This document shows, one piece after another, positions 46,550 to 53,276 of a DNA stretch of 53,276 nucleotides (its first letter is position 1; each line of letters begins with the position of its first letter). Below the pieces are notes generated by a model that saw only the letters and a list, made by a program, of their open reading frames with translations, was not told the DNA's origin and did not search any database. The position numbers and the translations under genes were made by a program. The stretch is from Burkholderiaceae bacterium (GTDB taxonomy: Bacteria > Pseudomonadota > Gammaproteobacteria > Burkholderiales > Burkholderiaceae_D), in contig JAGTRJ010000031.1 in assembly GCA_018261755.1 (NCBI GenBank), positions 1-53,276 on the forward strand, given 5' to 3'.

Positions 46550-47485
46550 ATGCTCAAACAACGCACTATCAAGCAACTGGTCAAAACGGTCGGCATCGGC
46601 CTGCATTCCGGCACCAAAGTGGAACTGACGCTGCGTCCGGCTGCGCCGGATACCGGCATCGTCTTCCGCCGGGTTGACCTGAACCCCATCGTCGATTTCC
46701 ATGCCTCGGCCACCGTGGTGGGCGACACGCGCCTGGCATCGACGCTGGTGAAGGATGGTGCGAAGGTGTCCACCGTCGAGCATCTGATGTCCGCCTGCTC
46801 CGGGCTGGGAATCGACAATCTGTACATCGATGTCGATGCCGAAGAAATCCCGATCATGGACGGTTCGTCCGCATCGTTCGTATTCCTGCTGCAGCAGGCC
46901 GGACTGGAAGAGCAGAATACGCCCAAGAAATTCATCCGGGTGAAAAAGCCGATTGAAATCCGAGAAGGCGAAGGCGCGAACGAGAAATGGGCGCGACTGG
47001 AACCGTATCATGGCTTCAAGCTCGATTTCTTCATTGAGTTCAACCACCCGGCGGTCGATGGCACGTCGCAACGTGCGCTGGTCGATTTCGGCCAGGTATC
47101 CTACATCCGCGACGTGGCTCGTGCCCGCACCTTCGGTTTCATGCAGGACGTGGAGGCGCTGCGTGCCATCGGACTCGCGCGTGGCGGTTCGCTTGAAAAC
47201 GCGATCGTGATGGATGAATTCCGCATCCTGAACCCGGACGGCCTGCGCTACGAAGACGAATTTGTGCGCCACAAGATTCTGGACGCGATTGGTGATCTGT
47301 ACCTGATTGGCCACCCGCTGCTGGCCAGCTACACCGCGCACAAATCCGGCCATGCGCTCAACAACCAGTTGCTGCGCGCGCTGCTGGCGCAGCCGGAGGC
47401 GTACGAAATCGTCAGCTTTGATGATCTGCAAGCCGCGCCGCAATCGTATGTGCGGCAATCGTTCCGCGAGTGGGCGCACGCCTGA
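46550..47485 (+). CDS. lpxC: UDP-3-O-acyl-N-acetylglucosamine deacetylase LpxC
   Basis: A 311-residue zinc enzyme for the committed step of lipid A synthesis, so the cell is Gram-negative with LPS. It begins [20 protein letters not shown], the canonical start. Zinc and active-site motifs are [61 protein letters not shown] and [15 protein letters not shown] box just upstream suggests a leaderless mRNA. The C-terminus is normal. Two interspersed repeats follow downstream. Confidence 0.97.
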   Translation: MLKQRTIKQLVKTVGIGLHSGTKVELTLRPAAPDTGIVFRRVDLNPIVDFHASATVVGDTRLASTLVKDGAKVSTVEHLMSACSGLGIDNLYIDVDAEEIPIMDGSSASFVFLLQQAGLEEQNTPKKFIRVKKPIEIREGEGANEKWARLEPYHGFKLDFFIEFNHPAVDGTSQRALVDFGQVSYIRDVARARTFGFMQDVEALRAIGLARGGSLENAIVMDEFRILNPDGLRYEDEFVRHKILDAIGDLYLIGHPLLASYTAHKSGHALNNQLLRALLAQPEAYEIVSFDDLQAAPQSYVRQSFREWAHA

Positions 47486-47529
47486 CGCGTTGTCAGCTTC
47501 GTCTTCTTCGCTGCACAGCCGGATTTTCC

Positions 47530-47646
47530 TGGGTATATAGTTAAAACACGCCGCCAGGCCACGTTTTTGCTGGCCGTTTTTAAATACTGCCACCAGTATA
47601 TTTTTTAGCCTAACTGACTGAAAACATAATTTCGGTCAGTTATTTT
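47530..47646 (-). repeat. Interspersed repeat, copy F (full length, reverse)
   Basis: Read on the minus strand: AATAACTGACCGAAATTATG, CAGTCAGTTAGGCTAAAAAA, TATACTGGTGGCAGTATTT, the central GGCCAGCAAAAACGTGGCC and the end TATACCC. The left hairpin TAACTGAC/GTCAGTTA is perfect here (8 bp). It lies 44 bp after lpxC. Confidence 0.85.
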
Positions 47647-47722
47647 GCATGCGCGCATGGCTCCAGCCGGGAACGCCAGCGCACGACGGCCCGCTGTCCG
47701 CAACGCAATCGGGTTAATTGTC

Positions 47723-47840
47723 TGGGGTATATGGCAAAAATACCATGCTAGGCCACATATTTACTGGCGATTTAAAAATACCCGCCCCAGTATATTTTTC
47801 AGCCTTATTGAGCGAGATTGACATTCTGGTCATTTATTGG
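47723..47840 (-). repeat. Interspersed repeat, copy G (full length, reverse)
   Basis: Read on the minus strand: AATAAATGACCAGAATG, CTCAATAAGGCTGAAAAATA, TACTGGGGCGGGTATTT, CGCCAGTAAATATGTGGCC, AGCATGGTATTTTTGCC and TATACCCC. It is in the same orientation as copy F, 76 bp away. Copies F and G fill most of the 433-bp gap between lpxC and the ABM gene; no gene is seen there. Confidence 0.85.
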
Positions 47841-47918
47841 GGGGCTGGCAGCGCGCCCGCAAGGTACGTCCGTCACCCCCGATGGTACAATCCGCGCTTT
47901 GAAAATATCGGAGGCAGC

Positions 47919-48221
47919 ATGATTCTGGAACACGTCGATATCCGCATCCAGCCGGGCAAACAGGCCGAATTCGAAGCGGCGCTGAAGCACGGGCTGGATC
48001 AGGTGATCAGCAAGGCCAAGGGGTTTCAGGCTTACCGTATCAATCGCGGCATCGAAACGGCGGAGCGCTACGTGCTGCTGTTTTACTGGGCCACGCTGGA
48101 AAACCACACGGTCGATTTTCGCGAATCACCGGCGTTTGCCGAATGGCGCGCGATCGTCGGCCCGTTCTTTGCCGCGCCGCCGGTGGTCGAACACTTCAAT
48201 CTGCTGAACCAGTCGCTGTAA
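47919..48221 (+). CDS. Antibiotic biosynthesis monooxygenase (ABM) domain protein
   Basis: A 100-residue ferredoxin-like-fold protein: [40 protein letters not shown] and [20 protein letters not shown]/Dabb proteins include heme-degrading and quinol monooxygenases and many of unknown role. GGAGG lies 4 nt before the ATG. Its last 26 bp overlap the end of the convergent mobB. The substrate is unknown. Confidence 0.85.
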   Translation: MILEHVDIRIQPGKQAEFEAALKHGLDQVISKAKGFQAYRINRGIETAERYVLLFYWATLENHTVDFRESPAFAEWRAIVGPFFAAPPVVEHFNLLNQSL

Positions 48222-48711
48222 GCAGCCAGGCCAGCACCTGCTCTGGCTGGTTCAGATCGAGCCAGGCCCTAGTTGCATCCAATCCGGCGGGCGCGGGCAT
48301 GTCCGACGCGATGGCCACAATGCCCGCATCGCCCGGATACAGCGGCGGCTTGCCGACCGCTGGCCGGAATACTTCCAGTTTCGGGATGTCCGTTTCACGG
48401 TAACCCTCGACCAGCGTCAGGTCGGCCGGCGCTAGCCGCGCCAGCAGTTCATCCAGCGCCGGTTCAGCATGTCCGCGCAATTCATGCGCAATCACGAACC
48501 GGTGCGGCGACGCCAGCAGTACCTCGGCCGCGCCTGCGGCCCGCATCCGTGCGCTATCCTTGTGCGGCGGCTCCAGCAGCACGTCGTGGTGGCTGTGCTT
48601 GACCACGTTGACCCGCAAGCCTCTGGCCACGAGTCGCGGCAGCAGCGCTTCAAGCAGCGTGGTCTTGCCGCTGCCAGACCAGCCGACTATGCCGAACAGC
48701 GAAGATTTCAT
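48196..48711 (-). CDS. mobB: Molybdopterin-guanine dinucleotide biosynthesis protein MobB
   Basis: A 171-residue P-loop protein. It begins [20 protein letters not shown] and continues [34 protein letters not shown] and [20 protein letters not shown], the MobB pattern. It binds GTP and assists MobA in attaching GMP to molybdopterin, so the organism probably makes bis-MGD enzymes, for example formate dehydrogenase. mobA is not beside it here. Its 3' end overlaps the ABM gene by 26 bp on the opposite strand. Confidence 0.9.
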   Translation of the reverse strand: MKSSLFGIVGWSGSGKTTLLEALLPRLVARGLRVNVVKHSHHDVLLEPPHKDSARMRAAGAAEVLLASPHRFVIAHELRGHAEPALDELLARLAPADLTLVEGYRETDIPKLEVFRPAVGKPPLYPGDAGIVAIASDMPAPAGLDATRAWLDLNQPEQVLAWLLTATGSAD

Positions 48712-48800
48712 GGGCGCGTGAGGGCGAATTTCGAATCAGATCATTGTACGGCAACGACAGCGCCCGAATCCGGCGGAAGCAGTCGAAACGCAATGTCATG

Positions 48801-48829
48801 TTGCTGTAATGGCGCAAATCAGCGATAAT
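48801..48829 (+). promoter_or_regulatory. Promoter of tRNA-Leu
   Basis: TTGCTG (48801-48806) and GATAAT (48824-48829) have a 17-bp spacer; the tRNA starts 11 bp further on. Confidence 0.6.
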
Positions 48830-48840
48830 TCGGCGGCGTT

Positions 48841-48927
48841 GCCGGGATGGCGAAATTGGTAGACGCACGAGACTCAAAATCTCGCGGTGGTGACACCGTG
48901 TCGGTTCGATTCCGACTCCCGGCACCA
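48841..48927 (+). tRNA. tRNA-Leu (anticodon CAA)
   Basis: An 87-nt class II tRNA. The acceptor stem GCCGGGA pairs with TCCCGGC and the CCA end is encoded. The anticodon stem CGAGA/TCTCG holds loop CTCAAAA with anticodon CAA, reading UUG. A long variable arm and GGTTCGATTCC T-loop are present. Confidence 0.97.
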
Positions 48928-48963
48928 ACGCACCTTCCAAGAAGGTTCGTTAAAATTCATTAG

Positions 48964-48998
48964 ACCCGCGTTTTCCCTCTGAGGCACGCGGGTTTTTT
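48964..48998 (+). terminator. Intrinsic terminator after tRNA-Leu
   Basis: ACCCGCG (48964-48970) pairs with CGCGGGT (48987-48993), then a run of T follows. It lies 37 bp after the tRNA. Confidence 0.85.
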
Positions 48999-49201
48999 GT
49001 TTGCTTGGCGCCGGCATCATTCATTGCCAGCCGGAACGTTTGTTGATAAATTCAAACCTACGCCCACTCGCAGGCTGCTGTCGTGGCTGCCAAAAACAAG
49101 AATGCCATTAGTTGTTGTCCACTGGCGCATCGCCAGCACAATCCAGCGCAATGCAGCGCCCCCTGTTTTCACAATTCAATTGAGTTGAGAGCGGGGGAAT
49201 C

Positions 49202-49723
49202 ATGCAGACAGTTCCCTGGCTTATTTTCGTCGCTCGCTGCGCCATCTCGGCGACGGCGGCTTATCTGATTGCCGACTTCATTGCGCTGCCGTACCCCGTG
49301 TGGGCATCGATGTCGGCCGTGATTGTGTCACAGGAACGGTTAAACGACACCACTTCATCGCTGCAGGGGCGCATTGCCGGCACGATCGTCGGCGTATGCG
49401 TTGCGTTGGCGGTTAACCTGGCCACGTCAGCCGTGGCCGGCATGGCGTGGCAAATCATGCTCGCGGTGGGCATTTGCGCCGCAATCGCCGGCCGCTACCC
49501 GTCGTTTCGCGTCTGCCTGTGGACCGCGCCCATCGTATTGCTGACCGAGAATGCGTCGATGCCGATTGCGTGGGCAGGGTTTTACCGCGGCAGCGAAGTG
49601 ATTCTGGGCAGCATTGTCGGTGGTGCGTTTCATCTGCTGGCGGAAAGGCTGATGCCGGTATTCGGCTGGAAAGGGCCAGAGGATCGGCGCCGTCCGCGAG
49701 CGACGCGCATCAACGACGAATGA
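49202..49723 (+). CDS. FUSC-like small membrane protein
   Basis: A 173-residue inner-membrane protein with about four to five hydrophobic segments, beginning MQTVPWLIFVARCAISATAA. The segment YPVWASMSAVIVSQERLNDT and SSLQGRIAGTIVGVCVALAV resembles the N-terminal membrane part of FUSC/aromatic-acid-exporter proteins, where a conserved RxxGTxxG-like loop follows the second helix. The soluble domains of full-length exporters are absent, so it is a short member of the family. The charged tail is basic. Function is unknown; transport of aromatic acids would be a guess. Confidence 0.7.
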   Translation: MQTVPWLIFVARCAISATAAYLIADFIALPYPVWASMSAVIVSQERLNDTTSSLQGRIAGTIVGVCVALAVNLATSAVAGMAWQIMLAVGICAAIAGRYPSFRVCLWTAPIVLLTENASMPIAWAGFYRGSEVILGSIVGGAFHLLAERLMPVFGWKGPEDRRRPRATRINDE

Positions 49724-49806
49724 CAGTGCGCCGGATGGGGCGGGTGTCAGAGGCAAGTCGGCAAGGCAAATTGCCATTGCAGTAAAATTTGAACAAGGGA
49801 ATGGAT

Positions 49807-52197
49807 ATGACCAATGACGCTTCATCGTCGCCGACTAGCCTGACTGCAGTGACCACCTCGAGCCAGTGCGTGCCGACCGATGACCTTTATGCCAGCCAGT
49901 GGCACTTTAAGATGATCGGTACGCTCGGCTACAGCGCGACGTACAACACGGACGGGATTGAGCGGGTGTGGGGTGAATATGCCGGCAGTGGGGTTCATGT
50001 CGGTATTTGGGACACCGGGACGCAAAGTGTGCATTGGGATCTGGATGGCAACTACGACGCCAGCATGCAAATTATCGTCGATGGCACGCTTAACGATGGC
50101 CAGCCCCCGGTGGAAACGCCAATCGGTTACACCGATGGGGAATGGCAATACCTAGTCGGACATGGTACCTGCGCAGCCGGATTGATTGCTGCAGAAAGCA
50201 ATGGCCAGGGCGGTGTCGGGGTGGCTTACGATGCGAGCATCACGGGTATCCGCATAGTCGTGGGCGGTACGGAGGAGGGCGTTCACTGGGGCGGCTATCT
50301 ACAAACACTGGGCGGTCTTGGCAATTTTGACGTTACCAGCCACAGTTACGCAGGAAACGTCGATTTCAGCATGGCGGAAGGTTTGGATTGGGTGGCGCCA
50401 TTCGAGACGGCGGCCGAACTTGGCCGGAATGGTCTGGGAACGGTTAATGTTACCGCCGCAGGCAACACCAACTGGGATGGCAACGGCGACTATTTTAATG
50501 CTTCGCGATTTACCGTAAGCGTGGCTGCGATTGGCAGTTCCAAGACGGGCAACGCAGCCTCGTACTCCACCTACGGGGCGCACATTCTGGTATCTGCACC
50601 CAACGCCTCTGTGACCACGGACTTTTTGGGGGCAAAGTATGGTTTCAATGGCCTGCTCGATGGTGATTACACGGACGGCTTCGGTGGCACCTCAGCGGCC
50701 ACTCCGGTAACCGCGGGGGGCGTCACCCTGATGCTGGATGCGAATGCGGGCTTGGGCTGGCGCGACGTGCAGAATATTCTGGCGTACTCGGCGGTCGGCA
50801 CGGGCAGTCTCTACACCGGCAACACCACCAATGAAGGATTTGCGTGGAAATGGACTGGTGCCGACAACTGGAACGGCGGTGGCCTGCATTACAGCGAAGA
50901 CTACGGCTACGGCATGGTCAATGCGTTCAATGCGGTACGCATGGCCGAAGTATGGAGCATTCTGCATCCGACTGCGGCCACTTCGGCCAACGAGGCCTCA
51001 GTCACAACGGGGACGCTTGCCGCCAATAGAGCGATCCCTGATTTGTACGCGCTGAACTACAGCTTCAACGTGGCTGACGCCATCAATCTTGAGCATATCG
51101 ACCTTACGCTCGACATCAACCACACCAATTTTTGTGATTTGCGCGTTACCCTGACCTCGCCTGACGGCACCGTGATGTCGCTGTTTGACGGTTCGACCGG
51201 CAAAAACATTACTGCCGGTCATCTGGCTTATTCCTTTGGCGTGGATGGGTTGCGCGGCGAAAGCAGTCAGGGCACATGGAAGCTGACGATCGTCGATGCT
51301 GCTGGTGGCGACACCGGCAAGCTCAACTCGGTCGAATTTACCGGCTACGGTTCGGCCAGCACCTCGGATGATGTGTACCACTACACGGAAGAGGTACTGA
51401 TGGTACTGGCGCAAAGCGGACAGGCTGGCAGGGTAACGCTGGCGGATACCAATGGCGGCACCGACTGGATCGACGCCGCGGCCACGTATCACGATCTGGT
51501 GCTGGATCTCAATCCCGGCAAGAGCTCGAGCCTGAATGGCAGCGCGTTCCTGACGATTGCCGCCGGCAGCCAGATCGAGAATGCGATTGGCGGTGACGGC
51601 AATGACACGCTGATTGGCAACGATGGCGACAACACCCTGTACGGCATGCGCGGCAATGACACACTGATCGGCGGTGGCGGCACCGACACCGTGGGCTATG
51701 ATGGCAGCCTGGCTGAGTACAAAATCGTGCTCGACGTTGGTGGTCACATCAAAGTTGTTGAAGCTGACACCGGCTATGCGGATACCATTTCGCAGATCGA
51801 ACTGGGCAAATTTGCTGACGAAGTGGTCGATCTGCGCTTTACCCAGGCGGACAGCGCAACTTTGCAGGAAGTTGGGTTGATGTACCAGATTGTGCTCGGC
51901 CGCGCCGGGGATTTGGGCGGGTTCGGCTACTGGACGGCGCAGAAGCTCGATGTCGGCTCGCTGGCGTCGTGCTTTGTCGCATCATCGGAATTTGCTGCGC
52001 GTTATGGCGCGCTGGATGATGCCGCCTTCCTGAACGAGATGTACCACAATGCGTTGCACCGCGACGCCGATGCCATAGGGCTGGCATACTGGGAGCACTA
52101 TCTGGCAACGCACACGCGGGCCCCCCGAGCTGCTGACGACCCAGTTCGGCACCGATGGACTCTGGCTGGTGTGACGAGGCGTTGGTCTTGCGGCTGA
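49807..52197 (+). CDS. Subtilisin-like protease with P-domain, RTX-type repeats and DUF4214 region (C-terminus frameshifted)
   Basis: A 796-residue S8 serine protease with no N-terminal signal peptide. Catalytic residues: Asp69 (GIWDTG), His119 (GHGTCAAG), oxyanion Asn220 (AAGNTNWDG) and Ser296 (GGTSAATP). A proprotein-convertase P-domain spans about residues 420-525 (DLRVTLTSPDGTVMSLFDG, SSQGTWKLTIVDAAGGDTG). RTX-type calcium repeats follow near 595-625 (GGDGNDTLIGNDGDNTLYG), then a DUF4214-like region (YQIVLGRAGDLGGFGYW). This layout suggests type I secretion by a C-terminal signal. The last about 25 residues are out of frame: across the C6 run at 52121 the natural ending would be ELLTTQFGTDGLWLV, stopping at 52174. 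The ATG at 49807 was chosen because AAGGGA lies 6 nt upstream. Confidence 0.88.
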   Translation: MTNDASSSPTSLTAVTTSSQCVPTDDLYASQWHFKMIGTLGYSATYNTDGIERVWGEYAGSGVHVGIWDTGTQSVHWDLDGNYDASMQIIVDGTLNDGQPPVETPIGYTDGEWQYLVGHGTCAAGLIAAESNGQGGVGVAYDASITGIRIVVGGTEEGVHWGGYLQTLGGLGNFDVTSHSYAGNVDFSMAEGLDWVAPFETAAELGRNGLGTVNVTAAGNTNWDGNGDYFNASRFTVSVAAIGSSKTGNAASYSTYGAHILVSAPNASVTTDFLGAKYGFNGLLDGDYTDGFGGTSAATPVTAGGVTLMLDANAGLGWRDVQNILAYSAVGTGSLYTGNTTNEGFAWKWTGADNWNGGGLHYSEDYGYGMVNAFNAVRMAEVWSILHPTAATSANEASVTTGTLAANRAIPDLYALNYSFNVADAINLEHIDLTLDINHTNFCDLRVTLTSPDGTVMSLFDGSTGKNITAGHLAYSFGVDGLRGESSQGTWKLTIVDAAGGDTGKLNSVEFTGYGSASTSDDVYHYTEEVLMVLAQSGQAGRVTLADTNGGTDWIDAAATYHDLVLDLNPGKSSSLNGSAFLTIAAGSQIENAIGGDGNDTLIGNDGDNTLYGMRGNDTLIGGGGTDTVGYDGSLAEYKIVLDVGGHIKVVEADTGYADTISQIELGKFADEVVDLRFTQADSATLQEVGLMYQIVLGRAGDLGGFGYWTAQKLDVGSLASCFVASSEFAARYGALDDAAFLNEMYHNALHRDADAIGLAYWEHYLATHTRAPRAADDPVRHRWTLAGVTRRWSCG
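52121..52126 (+). repeat. C6 run causing a frameshift in the protease C-terminus
   Basis: GGGCCCCCCGAG: with one C fewer, the frame continues PELLTTQFGTDGLWLV and stops at 52172-52174, the usual DUF4214-type ending. With six C it reads into a basic tail to 52197. It is either a sequencing error in a homopolymer or a real mutation or phase-variable tract. Confidence 0.6.
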
Positions 52198-52225
52198 CCA
52201 GAGCTTCGAGGCACGCCATTATTTA

Positions 52226-52250
52226 TCTCGCATAAATTGCGATTTTTTTC
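52226..52250 (+). terminator. Weak terminator between the two protease genes
   Basis: ATCTCGCA pairs with TGCGAT (one bulge) around TAAAT, followed by a T7 run. It lies about 30 bp after the first protease and would partly separate the two genes. Confidence 0.45.
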
Positions 52251-52306
52251 ATATATCCAGAATATTTGCCAGTCTGGCTTTGTCTGTTAACCCGGAGGAA
52301 TAGTGC

Positions 52307-53276
52307 ATGTCCAGTAATGATTTGCCGATGAACGCAGTCAGTTCCACTGATTCCGCTCCCACAGCAACTTTTGCGCCGGCCGACCCGCTGTATGCGCTCC
52401 AGTGGCATTTTCCGATGATCGGCACTCTGGGTTACAGCGCCACCTATAACACCGCAGGCATAGAGCGAATCTGGGGCGAATACACCGGCGAGGGAATGCA
52501 TGTCGGCATTTGGGATTCAGGGGTGCAGCGCACGCATTGGGATCTGGCTGGCAATTATGATGACTCACTGCATGTCATTGTCGAGGGTACGGTCAATGAT
52601 GGGCAGCCGTCTAGCGATGCAGGCAGGGAATACCCGCATGGCACCTCGGTCGCCGGGCTGATTGCTGCGGAAAGCAATGGCCAAGGTGGTGTTGGAGTGG
52701 CGTTTGAGGCCGGTTTGACCCCCATCGCGATTTTCAGCGGACAGGACAACGTTAACCAGTATTGGGATCGCTACCTGCAGACGCTGGACAGTCTCGGCAA
52801 TTTCGATGTGACCAATCACAGTTACGGAGGGGGGCCAAATTTTATTCAGGATGAAGAGTGGATCGCCAAATTCGAAACAGCCGCCGAACTTGGGCGAAAC
52901 GGTCTGGGGACGGTTAGTGTTACCGCAGCAGGTAACACCAACTGGGATGGCAATGGTGATCAGTTCAAAGAAACGCGTTTTACGATATCAGTGGCGGCGC
53001 TGGATAACAGCGCCAACGCAGCGGTTTACGCTTCACGCGACGTAGCACACTGGAACCCGGTTGATGGGAATCCTGCGGTCTACTCCACCTATGGCGCGCA
53101 CGTTCTGGTGTCGGCTCCTGCGGCGGCGGTGACGACGGATTTGCTGGGCATGACCGATGGCTACAACGGTCTGCTCAATGGTGATTACACGAACGACTTT
53201 GGCGGCACCTCAGCGGCAGCTCCGGTAACAACAGGAGTCGTTACCCTGATGCTGGATGCGAACGCGGGCTTGGGCT
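52307..53276 (+). CDS. Second subtilisin-like protease, paralogue of the first, cut by window edge
   Basis: The frame stays open for 323 codons to the window end. Catalytic residues match the first protease: Asp70 (GIWDSG), His111 (YPHGTSVAG), oxyanion Asn in AAGNTNWDG and Ser302 (GGTSAAAP). The two are alike in protein and DNA over long stretches (LQWHFPMIGTLGYSATYNT, AAESNGQGGVGVA, ETAAELGRNGLGTV), so they arose by tandem duplication. This copy has an insertion of about 16 residues before YSTYGAHVLVSAP (around ASRDVAHWNPVDGNPAV). No signal peptide is present. GGAGGA lies 8 nt before the ATG. Whether it carries the same C-terminal domains lies outside the window. Confidence 0.88.
   Translation, partial: MSSNDLPMNAVSSTDSAPTATFAPADPLYALQWHFPMIGTLGYSATYNTAGIERIWGEYTGEGMHVGIWDSGVQRTHWDLAGNYDDSLHVIVEGTVNDGQPSSDAGREYPHGTSVAGLIAAESNGQGGVGVAFEAGLTPIAIFSGQDNVNQYWDRYLQTLDSLGNFDVTNHSYGGGPNFIQDEEWIAKFETAAELGRNGLGTVSVTAAGNTNWDGNGDQFKETRFTISVAALDNSANAAVYASRDVAHWNPVDGNPAVYSTYGAHVLVSAPAAAVTTDLLGMTDGYNGLLNGDYTNDFGGTSAAAPVTTGVVTLMLDANAGLG

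Noticed and set aside
12614-47840. CRISPR array as explanation for the repeats
   Set aside because: Copies are scattered over 35 kb in both orientations, are long and variable, and have no regular spacers or cas genes nearby.
48650-48940. Minus-strand frame containing [20 protein letters not shown]
   Set aside because: This is the well-known spurious translation across a tRNA-Leu gene on the opposite strand.

Overview
This window looks like the chromosome of a GC-rich betaproteobacterium of the Burkholderiales, most likely the family Oxalobacteraceae. The basis is protein style (FtsZ, MurG and the DUF1840 gene), a peroxiredoxin gene between ftsZ and lpxC, and the gene set; no database search was possible. 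A glyoxylate-assimilation operon (gcl-hyi-glxR-glycerate kinase-pyk) next to an anaerobic ribonucleotide reductase would suit an organism that lives on oxalate or glyoxylate and meets low oxygen. That lifestyle is inference.

Layout. 1-2802: metR and divergent metE; metE is broken by an internal deletion. 2861-5950: nrdD-nrdG on the minus strand, behind a candidate cobalamin riboswitch and two NrdR-like operators. 5950-7830: a small AT-richer accessory patch with a TnsA-like transposase remnant, a TopAI (YjhX) toxin gene with no YjhQ antitoxin, and a YjhP methyltransferase. 7833-12528: lipB-lipA, a PiT phosphate transporter with its DUF47 partner, and dnaB. 12893-16122: a putative Na+/H+ antiporter and a fused pabB-pabC. 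16330-23712: pyk, a broken glycerate kinase, glxR, hyi and gcl, with a divergent LysR regulator. 23849-27994: DUF1840, pth, a small HTH regulator, an endonuclease/exonuclease/phosphatase protein, a cardiolipin synthase and rnpB. 28710-47485: the division and cell-wall (dcw) cluster mraZ-rsmH-ftsL-ftsI-murE-murF-mraY-murD-ftsW-murG-murC-ddlB-ftsQ-ftsA-ftsZ, then a peroxiredoxin and lpxC. 47919-49723: an ABM-domain protein, mobB, tRNA-Leu(CAA) and a FUSC-like membrane protein. 49807 to the end: two tandem subtilisin-like proteases, the first with P-domain, RTX-type and DUF4214-type regions.

What stands out. (1) Seven intergenic copies of a composite, structured repeat of about 75-118 bp. (2) Dual candidate control of nrdDG by B12 and NrdR. 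(3) Three genes (metE, glycerate kinase, mraY) that each lack about 60-170 bp inside an otherwise intact sequence; mraY is normally essential, so assembly error and true erosion must be separated. (4) A topAI toxin operon without its antitoxin. (5) Probable leaderless starts at dnaB, lpxC and two other genes. (6) A Gly-to-Lys change in the FtsZ tubulin signature. (7) A poly-C frameshift at the C-terminus of the first protease.

I did not find a wholly new multi-gene system. The repeat family and the nrdDG leader are the strongest candidates for undescribed biology here.
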